64,000 nt of DNA from Bacteroidota bacterium (GTDB lineage Bacteria > Bacteroidota > Bacteroidia > Bacteroidales > Paludibacteraceae). The position numbers and the translations under genes are program-made. Positions 56,310 through 64,000 of this stretch are shown in pieces. Within the stretch, counting starts at the first letter, position 1. Each line of letters starts with the position of its first letter. Location: the NCBI GenBank assembly GCA_021779195.1, contig JAJYBB010000015.1, forward strand, positions 1 to 64,000, written 5' to 3'. The notes beneath the pieces are model-generated. The model saw only the letters and a program-made list of their open reading frames with translations, was not told where the DNA came from and did no database searches.

Positions 56310-56642
56310 TCATTCGATGACTTCTTCCAATTCAATCATAAGTTCATCTTTGGGTATTTTCACGCCAATTTTCACATTAATTTTTTTGATACGTGCTGTA
56401 AAAGGCATTTGAATCCGATTTTGCATTTTCATTGCTTCAAGGATTAAAAGAGGCTCACCTTCTTTAATGATTTGACCTTCTTTTACAAAAATACTTAAAA
56501 CGGTTCCAGGAATGATCGATTGAATTTCGAACGGACTCGGATTATTCCATATTTTGCGATTCATGTATTTTTTGGTAAGCAGTGTTTTATATTTTCTTGC
56601 TGTTACGGCAAAATCTACATATTCAGGATTATCTATCGGCAT
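56310..56642 (-). CDS. Biotin carboxyl carrier protein
   Basis: A 110-residue biotinyl-domain protein. The biotinylation motif EAMKMQN places biotin on Lys72, and the flat beta-barrel wording IPGTVLSIFVKEGQIIKEGE surrounds it. It lies 107 bp after the carboxyltransferase gene, with which it would form a carboxylase or decarboxylase. Residues 1-40 resemble the linker of carriers that are separate in some complexes and fused to biotin carboxylase in others. No biotin carboxylase gene is adjacent. Confidence 0.88.
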   Translation of the reverse strand: MPIDNPEYVDFAVTARKYKTLLTKKYMNRKIWNNPSPFEIQSIIPGTVLSIFVKEGQIIKEGEPLLILEAMKMQNRIQMPFTARIKKINVKIGVKIPKDELMIELEEVIE

Positions 56643-56748
56643 AATTAAAAATATTTAATTTCAAATTCATATTTGAGTTTATCCTTTCGATTAAGGGGAA
56701 AAACGTTGCATATTTAAAATAAAAAATAGTAGTATGGAATTCCATGAA

Positions 56749-58293
56749 TCAAAATGGAGGAATTCCATGCTTTTTAGCCGGACGATAATCGTCTTTGTTT
56801 TGAGAAACTTCGAGCGCGTGAAGCAACATGTCGAGTGTTTCAGAAGGTTCGATAACTGCATCGATATAGCCTTTTGAAGCAGCCACAAAGGGATTAGCAA
56901 ATTTTTCAACATATTCTTTCACTTTTTGTTGACGCATGGCATCTTCATCCTCTGCTTCCATAATTTCTTTTCTGAAAATAATATTGGCAGCACCTTCAGG
57001 ACCCATTACGGCAATCTCGGCGCTTGGCCATGCCATCATAAAATCGGCGCCCAAATGGCGTGAATTCATGGCAATATAACCTCCGCCATACGCTTTACGC
57101 AAAATTACGGTGATTTTTGGAACGGTTGCTTCTGAATAAGCATAAAGCATTTTAGCTCCATGACGAATTACACCGGCATGTTCCTGATCAACACCAGGCA
57201 AATATCCCGGCATATCTTCCAATGTGATTATTGGTATATTAAATGCATCACAGAAACGAATAAATCGAGCTGCTTTATCCGAAGCATCACAATCAAGAAC
57301 TCCGGCAAGATAAAGAGGTTGATTAGCTACAAAACCCACAGTTTCGCCACTTAATCGACCGAAACCAATAACAATATTGGCCGCCCATAACTCATGTACT
57401 TCTAAAAATTTGGAATCATCTACTAGTGCCAGAATTACATCGCGAACATCATAAGGTTGCTTTGGATCGGCAGGGATAATATCGTCAATTTTTTTACTGA
57501 ATTTGGGTTTTTTAGGAGTAATACGTTTTGCTTTGACCTGATTGCTATGCGGAATCATATCAATTAAATCCTTTATCTGCTGGAAGCATTCCAATTCACT
57601 TTGTGCATAAAAATGGGCATTCCCAGTAATTTCAGCATGTACACGTGCACCACCCAGATCTTCCTGAGAAATTTTTTCGCCTAAAACGGTTTCGATCACA
57701 TTGGGTCCGGTGATAAACATTTTGGAGATATTTTCGACAACGAAAACAAAATCAGTCAAAGCAGGTGAATATACGGCACCTCCAGCGCAAGGTCCTAAAA
57801 TAACCGAAATTTGAGGAATTACGCCTGAAGCCAACGTATTGCGATAAAAAATTTCTCCATATCCGGCTAAAGCCCCGATACCTTCCTGAATTCGAGCACC
57901 ACCCGAGTCATTAATTCCAATACAGGGCATTTTCATTCGCAGTGCATGATCCATAATTTTAGTGATTTTCCGGGCATGCTTCAATCCCAATGAACCTCCC
58001 ATTACGGTGAAATCCTGTGCATAAATACATACCGGAGCACCACTGATAGTTCCTGTACCGGTAATCACACCATCGCCGGCAAGTTCCTTGCCTTCCATGC
58101 CGAAGTTCCGTTCTTCGTGTTCGACGAACATGTCATATTCGTGAAACGAACCGGCATCCAACAACGCAAGAATACGATCGCGGGCAGTCATTTTTCCCAT
58201 TGCCATTTGTTTTTGGATGGCTTTTTCGCCTCCTCCTTTTTCAACAATGGCTTTTTTCTGTCGTAAGGCAAGAATGTTTTTCTTTAAAGTCAT
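56749..58293 (-). CDS. Acyl-CoA carboxylase carboxyltransferase subunit (propionyl-CoA / methylmalonyl-CoA type)
   Basis: A 514-residue carboxyltransferase with two crotonase-fold halves. The CoA and biotin oxyanion sites appear as INDSGGARIQEGIGALAGYGEIF and GPCAGGAVYSPALTDF in the first half, and MPGYLPGVDQEHAGVIRHGAK and KAYGGGYIAMNSRHLGAD with MGPEGAANII in the second. It could act in propionyl-CoA carboxylase or be the alpha subunit of methylmalonyl-CoA decarboxylase, both found in propionate-making Bacteroidales. The absence of both biotin carboxylase and membrane subunit genes next door leaves this open. Confidence 0.88.
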   Translation of the reverse strand: MTLKKNILALRQKKAIVEKGGGEKAIQKQMAMGKMTARDRILALLDAGSFHEYDMFVEHEERNFGMEGKELAGDGVITGTGTISGAPVCIYAQDFTVMGGSLGLKHARKITKIMDHALRMKMPCIGINDSGGARIQEGIGALAGYGEIFYRNTLASGVIPQISVILGPCAGGAVYSPALTDFVFVVENISKMFITGPNVIETVLGEKISQEDLGGARVHAEITGNAHFYAQSELECFQQIKDLIDMIPHSNQVKAKRITPKKPKFSKKIDDIIPADPKQPYDVRDVILALVDDSKFLEVHELWAANIVIGFGRLSGETVGFVANQPLYLAGVLDCDASDKAARFIRFCDAFNIPIITLEDMPGYLPGVDQEHAGVIRHGAKMLYAYSEATVPKITVILRKAYGGGYIAMNSRHLGADFMMAWPSAEIAVMGPEGAANIIFRKEIMEAEDEDAMRQQKVKEYVEKFANPFVAASKGYIDAVIEPSETLDMLLHALEVSQNKDDYRPAKKHGIPPF

Positions 58294-58332
58294 AAGAAAT
58301 TGATTTAATTAAACTTAAAAAAATATAGACTT

Positions 58333-58390
58333 CGACAAAACATGATTTTGTCGGGCACAAAAATAACACTTTTATTGTTAAAGTGTGCAA
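58333..58390 (-). promoter_or_regulatory. Promoter and palindrome upstream of the carboxyltransferase gene
   Basis: Minus-strand TTG (58390-58388), 22 bp, TATTTTTG (58365-58358) is a full consensus promoter. A perfect palindrome CGACAAAA-CATGA-TTTTGTCG (58333-58353) covers the predicted start site, a natural place for a repressor or a leader hairpin. Confidence 0.55.
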
Positions 58391-58484
58391 TTTTAGGAAC
58401 GGTTACAATTCCGATGACATTAAGTAATTGATGTTCAAATAAAGAGATAGAAAAAAATTAAAGAAAAATTTCTTTAAAAGTATT

Positions 58485-58775
58485 TCAACCAAAAATAATG
58501 TCGTCAATTATTTCAAAACCGACCTGATGATTGAGTGATTTAACAATTTCAGCCCGCGATAAAAATAAATCATGTCGAAGTACTGCGGAAGTTATCGTAA
58601 CATATAAAACCCTTTTTTTGATACTGAGAGTTGAAGTGTATTGCATAATGTTATTTCCTAAAACCAATGGCCAGGCATCTATCAATCGCTTTTCGTACAA
58701 AGGTTTATCCAATTTTTGTTGTTTTAAAAATTGATTGATTACATCGCGTAATTGTTCTGTATTTTTTTTTCGCAC
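58485..58775 (-). CDS. DUF721 protein (DciA-like)
   Basis: A 96-residue DUF721 protein, a family related to the helicase-loading factor DciA. The text DVINQFLKQQKLDKPLYEKR, IDAWPLVLG, KKRVLYVTITSAVLRHDLFLSR and VGFEIIDDIIFG is characteristic. A GTG start at 58775 gives MRKKNTEQLRD, which resembles the usual family N-terminus. An ATG at 58838 is possible but adds 21 atypical residues and overlaps the upstream gene by 35 bases. It is cotranscribed with the glucosaminidase gene. Confidence 0.8.
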   Translation of the reverse strand: MRKKNTEQLRDVINQFLKQQKLDKPLYEKRLIDAWPLVLGNNIMQYTSTLSIKKRVLYVTITSAVLRHDLFLSRAEIVKSLNHQVGFEIIDDIIFG

Positions 58776-58803
58776 GGTAGGTAGAGGTTTACAATCAATT
58801 AAA

Positions 58804-59742
58804 TTAACGTAATTTGAGAACTTGTCCCACTTGAGCACCTTCGGTATAGGACATTCGATTCATATCATATAAACTTTTAGTTTGAATACCATAATTCTGA
58901 GCGATGTTGTGCATGGTTTCGCCAGCCTCAACAATATGGGTGGCAATGGTTTTATCGGCTTTTTGTCTCTTTTTTGAAAGATATACTACATCTCCGTTCT
59001 GTAGCGGAGTATCGGCACTTACTTCATTAAATTCACGCAACCGTTTTTCCTTAATATTGAAAATATCGGCAATAACAGCATAAGAATCACCTGGTAATGC
59101 ATTAATACATCGCACTTTATTAATTTTATAAACTTGATGATCGGGGATAGCCTGGATGGTACCCATATTCCCGAAAGAATAATTATCAGGTACTGAATTG
59201 TTATTTTTATTGTTATCGGCATAATTTAATCCCAGATCAAATCGATGCAAATTATAATTTTCAATAATTGAAATTAGTTTATAAGCATAGGAAGGATCAG
59301 TTGCATAGCCCGCTTTTTTAAGTCCAAATGCCCATGATTCATAATCGGTTGGCTTCAGATTAAATAAAAAAGCATAGCGTTTCCGTGTTTTTAAGAAATT
59401 AACATGATCTTCATAAGAATCGATTGCTCGATCGTATTTTCGAAAGCAATCTCCTTTAATATCGTCATCATGATAAACTTTTGGACCTGTCCAGTCGCTA
59501 CATTTAATCCCAAAATGATTATTGGACATCCGTGTCAATTCACTTTCACCTGCACCCGATTCAAGTAATCCTTGCGCCAGAATGATACTGGCTGGTATAC
59601 CGTGTTCTTTTTGTTGCTTTTCGGCAATTTCATGATATTGACTTATATATAAAAGGTAAGATTTCTGAAGTGATTGCGCACCGGCCAACATGGTAATTGA
59701 CAAAAATATGAGCAGAAACCGAAACGAAAAATTTAAATTCAT
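58804..59742 (-). CDS. Secreted glucosaminidase with LysM repeats
   Basis: A 312-residue exported peptidoglycan hydrolase of family GH73. The signal peptide (to about residue 22) is followed by the catalytic domain: IPASIILAQGLLESGAGES with the catalytic glutamate, NHFGIKCSDW, CFRKYDRAIDSYEDHVNFL and the YATDPSYAYKLISIIENYNL end. Two LysM-like segments follow, an imperfect one near 215-255 (INALPGDSYAVIADIFNIKE, LQNGDVVYL) and a clear one at the end (HIVEAGETMHNIAQNYGI). It likely splits the glycan for cell division or growth. It has its own promoter, divergent from cdd. Confidence 0.9.
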   Translation of the reverse strand: MNLNFSFRFLLIFLSITMLAGAQSLQKSYLLYISQYHEIAEKQQKEHGIPASIILAQGLLESGAGESELTRMSNNHFGIKCSDWTGPKVYHDDDIKGDCFRKYDRAIDSYEDHVNFLKTRKRYAFLFNLKPTDYESWAFGLKKAGYATDPSYAYKLISIIENYNLHRFDLGLNYADNNKNNNSVPDNYSFGNMGTIQAIPDHQVYKINKVRCINALPGDSYAVIADIFNIKEKRLREFNEVSADTPLQNGDVVYLSKKRQKADKTIATHIVEAGETMHNIAQNYGIQTKSLYDMNRMSYTEGAQVGQVLKLR

Positions 59743-59770
59743 AAGATCAGTACTATACTTTATTTTGCTA

Positions 59771-59841
59771 CAAAATTAAAACTATTTCGATTAATCAACG
59801 GGTTTAATTAGATAATTTTATATTTTTGCAGCCCGTTGATT
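59771..59841. promoter_or_regulatory. Divergent promoters sharing a 10-bp inverted repeat
   Basis: Minus-strand TTG (59798-59796), 17 bp, TAATTTTG (59778-59771) serves the glucosaminidase gene. Plus-strand TATTTTTG (59821-59828) serves cdd. AATCAACGGG (59793-59802) and CCCGTTGATT (59832-59841) form a perfect inverted repeat. One arm covers the first promoter's -33 box and the other covers the predicted cdd start. Confidence 0.55.
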
Positions 59842-59898
59842 ATTTTTGACAAAATTTTAAAATCAACGAATTTTTCAAATAATTAAATTTTTTCGTTC

Positions 59899-60381
59899 AT
59901 GCAACAGAAAATAATTGAGACAAAAGTTGGAGTTTTTAATTTTGATGAATTAAATTTTGAATACCAACAACTTATTAAAACAGCCAAGGAACAAGTGTAT
60001 AAAGCATACGCACCCTATTCGGGTTTTCAGGTTGGTGCTTCGGTTCTTTTAGAGAACGGCGAAATTTTAGGAGGAAGCAATCAAGAAAATTCTGCTTATC
60101 CCTCCGGGCTCTGTGCCGAACGGGTAGTCATGTTTTATGCTAATGCTCAGTATCCTGATATTGCCGTACGTGCCTTAGCAATAGCTGCATTTACGCATGG
60201 AAAATTTTTAAAAGATCCTGTTACCCCCTGTGGTTCGTGCAGGCAAGTTTTGCTTGAAACTGAAACCAGATTCGAAAATAACATTACAATTCTACTTTAT
60301 GGTACAGAGCAGGTATACGTACTAGAAAATGTAAAACAATTATTGCCATTATGTTTTGAAAAGAGCAGTTTGAATGGTTAA
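59899..60381 (+). CDS. cdd: Cytidine deaminase
   Basis: A 160-residue zinc deaminase that converts cytidine and deoxycytidine to uridines in pyrimidine salvage. The zinc motif SGLCAERVVMF (Cys, Glu) and PCGSCRQVL (two Cys) are complete. AYAPYSGFQVGASVLLENG and NQENSAYPSG form the substrate pocket. The length is that of the homotetrameric class with a short N-terminal extension. Confidence 0.95.
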   Translation: MQQKIIETKVGVFNFDELNFEYQQLIKTAKEQVYKAYAPYSGFQVGASVLLENGEILGGSNQENSAYPSGLCAERVVMFYANAQYPDIAVRALAIAAFTHGKFLKDPVTPCGSCRQVLLETETRFENNITILLYGTEQVYVLENVKQLLPLCFEKSSLNG

Positions 60382-60511
60382 ACTATTTATATTTCCTATT
60401 TATTTCCTAAAAATTTGTATCTGTCAAAAAATATATATAACTTGCGAACGCAATGTAAAAAATTAAATAATGAGCCGTTGCATTAAATTTTTTGATCAGA
60501 AATTATGAATT

Positions 60512-60898
60512 ATGAATAAAACGTTATTTACTCTTGAATATCCTTTAAAATCTGCATCAATCAACATATTGTGGAACTTGATCAGTACACCAATGGGACT
60601 TTCCGAGTGGTTTGCCGATGGGATAACAGTGAAAGATGATCGTGAATTCACTTTTTTGTGGGAAAAAAATGAAGAAACTGCTTTTTTAATCGAATCAAAA
60701 CAAAATGTCAGCATACGTTTTCAGTGGGAAGAAGATACAAATACCGATTATTTTTTTGAAATTCGCATAGTTGTTTTTGAAGTTACCGGCGATTTATCGT
60801 TATTAATAACCGACTTTGCCGAACCGGATGAAAAAGCAGATGCAATCTTTTTGTGGAATCATTTAATCGAAATTTTATGTAGAAAAGCAGGAATGTAA
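60512..60898 (+). CDS. START-like domain protein
   Basis: A 128-residue soluble protein of the START-like group common in Bacteroidota. The helix-grip pattern is visible: SASINILWNLISTPMGLSEWFADGI near the N-terminus, alternating strands (FTFLWE, VSIRFQWEED, YFFEIRIVVFEVT) and a final helix AIFLWNHLIEILCRKAGM. These proteins are related to SRPBCC/AHSA1 folds and probably bind a small hydrophobic ligand. No function is established from the sequence. It is followed by a terminator. Confidence 0.8.
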   Translation: MNKTLFTLEYPLKSASINILWNLISTPMGLSEWFADGITVKDDREFTFLWEKNEETAFLIESKQNVSIRFQWEEDTNTDYFFEIRIVVFEVTGDLSLLITDFAEPDEKADAIFLWNHLIEILCRKAGM

Positions 60899-60924
60899 CT
60901 GTTTTTGAATAAATTATATTTTAA

Positions 60925-60960
60925 AGTCATTCCGGATTTTCCGTTGAATGGCTTTTTTTT
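60925..60960 (+). terminator. Terminator after the START-like gene
   Basis: AGTCATTC pairs with GAATGGCT (one G-U) enclosing a smaller CGGA/TCCG stem. It is followed by eight T residues. Confidence 0.85.
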
Positions 60961-61070
60961 GTTTACGAAATTATATTTTCCCCCATTTTCTTAAATTTAA
61001 TTTCAGTTGTTTATTTACAGGATATTTCTTAAATTTGTCAAACTAAAACCCATTTTCGGATTTTAGAAAA

Positions 61071-61100
61071 TTGATTATTGAACTTTTTGCAGTAATTTTG
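61071..61100 (+). promoter_or_regulatory. Promoter of the LptF/LptG gene
   Basis: TTG (61071-61073), 19 bp, TAATTTTG (61093-61100) is a perfect consensus promoter. The predicted start is about 14 nt before the ATG at 61121. Confidence 0.75.
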
Positions 61101-61120
61101 TTGCACTTAAAAAAATCGGC

Positions 61121-62608
61121 ATGTTTCGACTTAAAAAAATTGATATTTATCTATTAAAAAGGTTCTTTTCACTATTTTTGATGACATTTTTGATCGTCAT
61201 TTTTATCCTCTTAATGCAATTCTTGTGGAAACACTTTGCTGAATTAGTTGGAAAAGGAATTGGTATTTCGGTAATTGCAGAATTTTTTGAATATTCCGTT
61301 TTTTCGCTGGTTCCTATGGCTTTACCATTAGCCATTTTACTTGCTTCACTTATGACTTTTGGAAATTTGGGCGAAAATTTTGAACTCACGGCTATGAAAG
61401 CAGCCGGCATTTCTCTTTTCAGAATTATACGCCCACTGATCATTCTCATTTCTTTTGTCAGTGTAGGAGCTTTTTTCTTTTCAAACGATGTACTTCCAAA
61501 AGCTCAAACCAAACTTTGGACATTAATACTTTCACTTCGCCAAAAATCGCCTGAACTTGATATTCCGGTTGGTGAATTTTATTCAGGAATAAACGGCGTA
61601 AATCTTTACGTTAGAAGCAAAAAAGATCATTTGATGAAAGACTTAATGATTTACGATTTTTCTGGTGGTTTTGAAAATGCTACAGTTATGGTGGCCGATT
61701 CCGGTCGTGTTCAGTTCACTGCCGACAAAAAATACCTCTTACTTTCGCTTTACAGCGGTGAAAGTTTTGAAAACCTTAAGAATCAGCAAATCAGCAATTC
61801 GCCTACCAGTATTCCATATCGAAGAGAAACATTTGCTTCGAAAGAAATTTTACTTGATTTCGATTCCGAATTCAACCGTTTCGATGAATCGATACTCAAA
61901 GATCAACATGTGAGTAAAAACATGAAAGAACTCACCCAATCCATTGACTCAGTGAGTAAAATTGCTGATGCTCGCAGCTTCACACAAGCGAGGGAAATGA
62001 TTCAAATGCACTATTTAGATCGTGAAGAAAATTATGGACGAAAACTAATTCCTGATAAAGCAAAAAACGACAAAATTAAATATAATGCCGATTCACTCTT
62101 TCTTTCGTTGAATCAGCAACAAATGATTCAAGCCACAAACAGAGCCATTGATAGGGCAAAATCGATGAAAGACTTAATTGACTATAACAAGATGATGCTC
62201 GACGATGCAGTGAATTATGTATTGCGACATGAAATTGAGCGACATCGCAAATTTACACTTTCATTTGCCTGTCTAATATTTTTCTTTATTGGGGCACCGT
62301 TGGGGGCAATTATCCGAAAAGGTGGATTAGGGATGCCTGTTGTAATTTCTGTAGTGTTGTTCATTATTTATTACATCATCGACAATACTGGTTACAAAAT
62401 GGCACGTGAAGGTATGTGGCCTTCATTTGAAGGTATGTGGCTCAGCTCGGCGGTTTTACTACCTATTGGCATATTTTTAACATACAAAGCCGTTGTTGAT
62501 GCCATGCTGTTTAATCCTGAACATTACAGAAAAATATGGAATATAGGGAAACGATTCATATACAAGATATTGAACATTTCGACAGATAGTATTGTTGATG
62601 AAGAATAA
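61121..62608 (+). CDS. LptF/LptG-family lipopolysaccharide export permease
   Basis: A 495-residue permease of the YjgP/YjgQ family that, with LptB, extracts lipopolysaccharide from the inner membrane. Three N-terminal helices (about 10-35, 55-85, 100-125) precede a long periplasmic beta-jellyroll with inserted coiled-coil-like sequence (about 130-385). Three C-terminal helices follow (about 385-470, LSFACLIFFFIGAPLGAIIRKGG). The coupling segment ENFELTAMKAAGISLFRIIRP is conserved. The periplasmic part is longer than in E. coli LptF, as usual in Bacteroidota. ribBA follows after 92 bp. Confidence 0.92.
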   Translation: MFRLKKIDIYLLKRFFSLFLMTFLIVIFILLMQFLWKHFAELVGKGIGISVIAEFFEYSVFSLVPMALPLAILLASLMTFGNLGENFELTAMKAAGISLFRIIRPLIILISFVSVGAFFFSNDVLPKAQTKLWTLILSLRQKSPELDIPVGEFYSGINGVNLYVRSKKDHLMKDLMIYDFSGGFENATVMVADSGRVQFTADKKYLLLSLYSGESFENLKNQQISNSPTSIPYRRETFASKEILLDFDSEFNRFDESILKDQHVSKNMKELTQSIDSVSKIADARSFTQAREMIQMHYLDREENYGRKLIPDKAKNDKIKYNADSLFLSLNQQQMIQATNRAIDRAKSMKDLIDYNKMMLDDAVNYVLRHEIERHRKFTLSFACLIFFFIGAPLGAIIRKGGLGMPVVISVVLFIIYYIIDNTGYKMAREGMWPSFEGMWLSSAVLLPIGIFLTYKAVVDAMLFNPEHYRKIWNIGKRFIYKILNISTDSIVDEE

Positions 62609-62665
62609 AATCAAAAATAAAAACCAAGCCATTTCTAAATCCTAACGAGAAAGTAAATCAAATAA

Positions 62666-62684
62666 ACTATTGAATTTCAATAGT
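62666..62684. promoter_or_regulatory. 19-bp palindrome before ribBA
   Basis: ACTATTGAA-T-TTCAATAGT is a perfect 9-1-9 palindrome, 16 bp before the ribBA ATG. The short centre suits a protein operator more than a hairpin. No FMN riboswitch is present. Confidence 0.35.
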
Positions 62685-62700
62685 ATAAATTAAAATAATA

Positions 62701-63936
62701 ATGAAAACTAAATTAGATAAAATTAACGAGGCTTTAGATGATATAAATGCAGGAAAATTTGTAATCGTTGTTGATGACGAAGATCGTGAAAACGAAGGAG
62801 ATTTTGTATGTGCTGCCGAGAAAATTACACCCGAAATGGTAAATTTCATGATTACTGAAGGTCGTGGCGTAGTATGTGCTGCTCTGACCGAGGAACGTTG
62901 CGATGAATTAGATTTAAATCTGCAGGTTGAAGTCAATACTTCAATTCATTCCACACCTTTCACCGTTAGTGTAGATAAATTAGAAGGTTGCACAACAGGA
63001 GTTTCGGCAGCTGATAGGGCAGCAACTTTTTTAGCCCTGACCGACACTACTTCTACCCCTGATTCTTTTGGACGTCCGGGACATGTGTTTCCACTTCGTG
63101 CGCGCTCAAAAGGTGTGATTCGTCGTGCTGGGCACACCGAAGCAGCAGTTGATTTAGCTCGTTTAGCCGGTTTATATCCTGCCGGAGCCTTGATTGAAAT
63201 TATGAATGAAGATGGCACGATGGCACGATTGCCTCAACTATTTAAAATTGCCGAAAAATTCAACCTAAAAGTAATTTCAATTGAAGAATTGATCGCTTAT
63301 CGATTGCGCAGCGAATCGTTAGTCGAAAAAGGAGTAAAAGTACAATTACCAACAAAATATGGTTATTTTCAATTAATCCCCTTTCGGCAGATTTCAAATG
63401 GATTAGAACACGTGGCACTGATAAAAGGCGAATGGAAAGAAGATGAACCGGTTTTGGTACGTGTTCATTCTTCCTGTATTACCGGTGATATTTTCGGTTC
63501 AATGCGATGTGAGTGTGGAGAACAATTGCATAAAGCCATGGAAATGATTGAAAAAGAGGGAAAAGGTGCACTCGTCTACATGAATCAGGAAGGCAGGGGA
63601 ATCGGATTGATGAATAAAATTAAAGCCTATAAACTGCAAGAAGAAGGATTAGATACGGTTGATGCCAACATTCATCTTGGCTTTAATCCCGATGAACGCG
63701 ATTATGGCGTTGGAGCCCAGATCTTACGCGAAATTGGAATCAGTAAAATACGTTTAATGTCGAATAACCCTGTTAAACGTATTGGTTTAGAGGCTTATGG
63801 ATTATCAATAATCGAAAATGTACCCATCGAAGTGGAACCCAATCAATATAATAAATTCTACATGGAAACCAAAAAATTGCGCATGGGTCATGATTTGAAA
63901 TATGTGAAAGAAAATCGGAAAGATCAACAGAAATGA
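62701..63936 (+). CDS. ribBA: Bifunctional 3,4-dihydroxy-2-butanone-4-phosphate synthase / GTP cyclohydrolase II
   Basis: A 411-residue fusion catalysing both entry reactions of riboflavin synthesis. The RibB half (1-205) has [16 protein letters not shown], the [11 protein letters not shown] segment and [16 protein letters not shown]. The RibA half has the zinc cysteines in [17 protein letters not shown] and the GTP site [21 protein letters not shown] with [14 protein letters not shown]. All residues expected for both activities are visible, so the protein is likely fully bifunctional. No other rib gene is adjacent. Confidence 0.97.
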   Translation: MKTKLDKINEALDDINAGKFVIVVDDEDRENEGDFVCAAEKITPEMVNFMITEGRGVVCAALTEERCDELDLNLQVEVNTSIHSTPFTVSVDKLEGCTTGVSAADRAATFLALTDTTSTPDSFGRPGHVFPLRARSKGVIRRAGHTEAAVDLARLAGLYPAGALIEIMNEDGTMARLPQLFKIAEKFNLKVISIEELIAYRLRSESLVEKGVKVQLPTKYGYFQLIPFRQISNGLEHVALIKGEWKEDEPVLVRVHSSCITGDIFGSMRCECGEQLHKAMEMIEKEGKGALVYMNQEGRGIGLMNKIKAYKLQEEGLDTVDANIHLGFNPDERDYGVGAQILREIGISKIRLMSNNPVKRIGLEAYGLSIIENVPIEVEPNQYNKFYMETKKLRMGHDLKYVKENRKDQQK

Positions 63937-63970
63937 CTTAAAACCAAAAATTATACATTTTGATCAAGAA

Positions 63971-64000
63971 ATGAAAACAGCATTAATTACTGGAACCACC
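63971..64000 (+). CDS. Start of a short-chain dehydrogenase gene (cut by window end)
   Basis: The last ten codons read MKTALITGTT, the typical first strand and glycine-loop start of an SDR Rossmann fold. It lies 34 bp after ribBA, so it may be cotranscribed. The rest is outside the window. Confidence 0.5.
   Translation, partial: MKTALITGTT

Overview
The window comes from a Bacteroidota genome, most likely order Bacteroidales. It is AT-rich. Promoters fit the phylum consensus (TTG, 17-23 bp, TAnnTTTG) and Shine-Dalgarno sites are scarce. Gene content agrees: a 47-bp-repeat type II-C CRISPR locus, a protein with a type-9-secretion tail, Nudix-type and GntR/LacI-hybrid sugar regulators, fucPR/fucI and rhaAT, a malic enzyme-phosphotransacetylase fusion, and a class II ribonucleotide reductase. 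No tRNA or rRNA gene was recognised.

Layout. 1-5140: the 3' end of a type II-C CRISPR locus with cas1 (cut by the window edge), cas2 and an array of 52 repeats. The terminal repeat looks like the anti-repeat of a tracrRNA read in the opposite direction to the crRNAs. 5310-24040: housekeeping genes (nrdJ, recF, an M15 peptidase lipoprotein, maeB, gcvT, pepT, tdh, an S1/P1-type nuclease, a phosphohexomutase, pyrF, prfA) and a tandem pair of unrecognised secreted proteins. 24298-33305: a xylose/xylan operon on the minus strand in the order xylR (Nudix regulator), xylB, GH3, xylA, xylE, GH43, with a TonB-receptor relic at its end. 33640-55010: a 21-kb 6-deoxyhexose (L-rhamnose and L-fucose) island, all on the minus strand: rhaA, rhaT, AraC regulator, fucP, fucR, fucI, a rhaB-like kinase, complete E2-E3-E1 genes of a 2-oxoacid-type dehydrogenase complex, a PHP hydrolase, a RhaEW-like aldolase/SDR fusion, a SorE-like dehydrogenase and a double-domain class II aldolase. 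55158-64000: a membrane acyltransferase, a biotin carrier and acyl-CoA carboxyltransferase pair, a DUF721 protein, a LysM glucosaminidase, cdd, a START-like protein, an LptF/LptG permease, ribBA and the first codons of an SDR gene.

How the parts fit. GH43 and GH3 enzymes release xylose or arabinose, XylE imports it, XylA and XylB deliver xylulose 5-phosphate, and XylR probably senses the sugar. In the deoxyhexose island two importers and two isomerases feed one kinase and one or two class II aldolases, giving DHAP and L-lactaldehyde. The aldolase-fused SDR, the SorE-like dehydrogenase and the thiamine/lipoate complex would process later intermediates. The embedded dehydrogenase complex and the PHP protein are not explained by the textbook pathway and are the best candidates for undescribed biochemistry. 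A 17-bp direct-repeat motif before both fucP and fucI is a candidate FucR operator.
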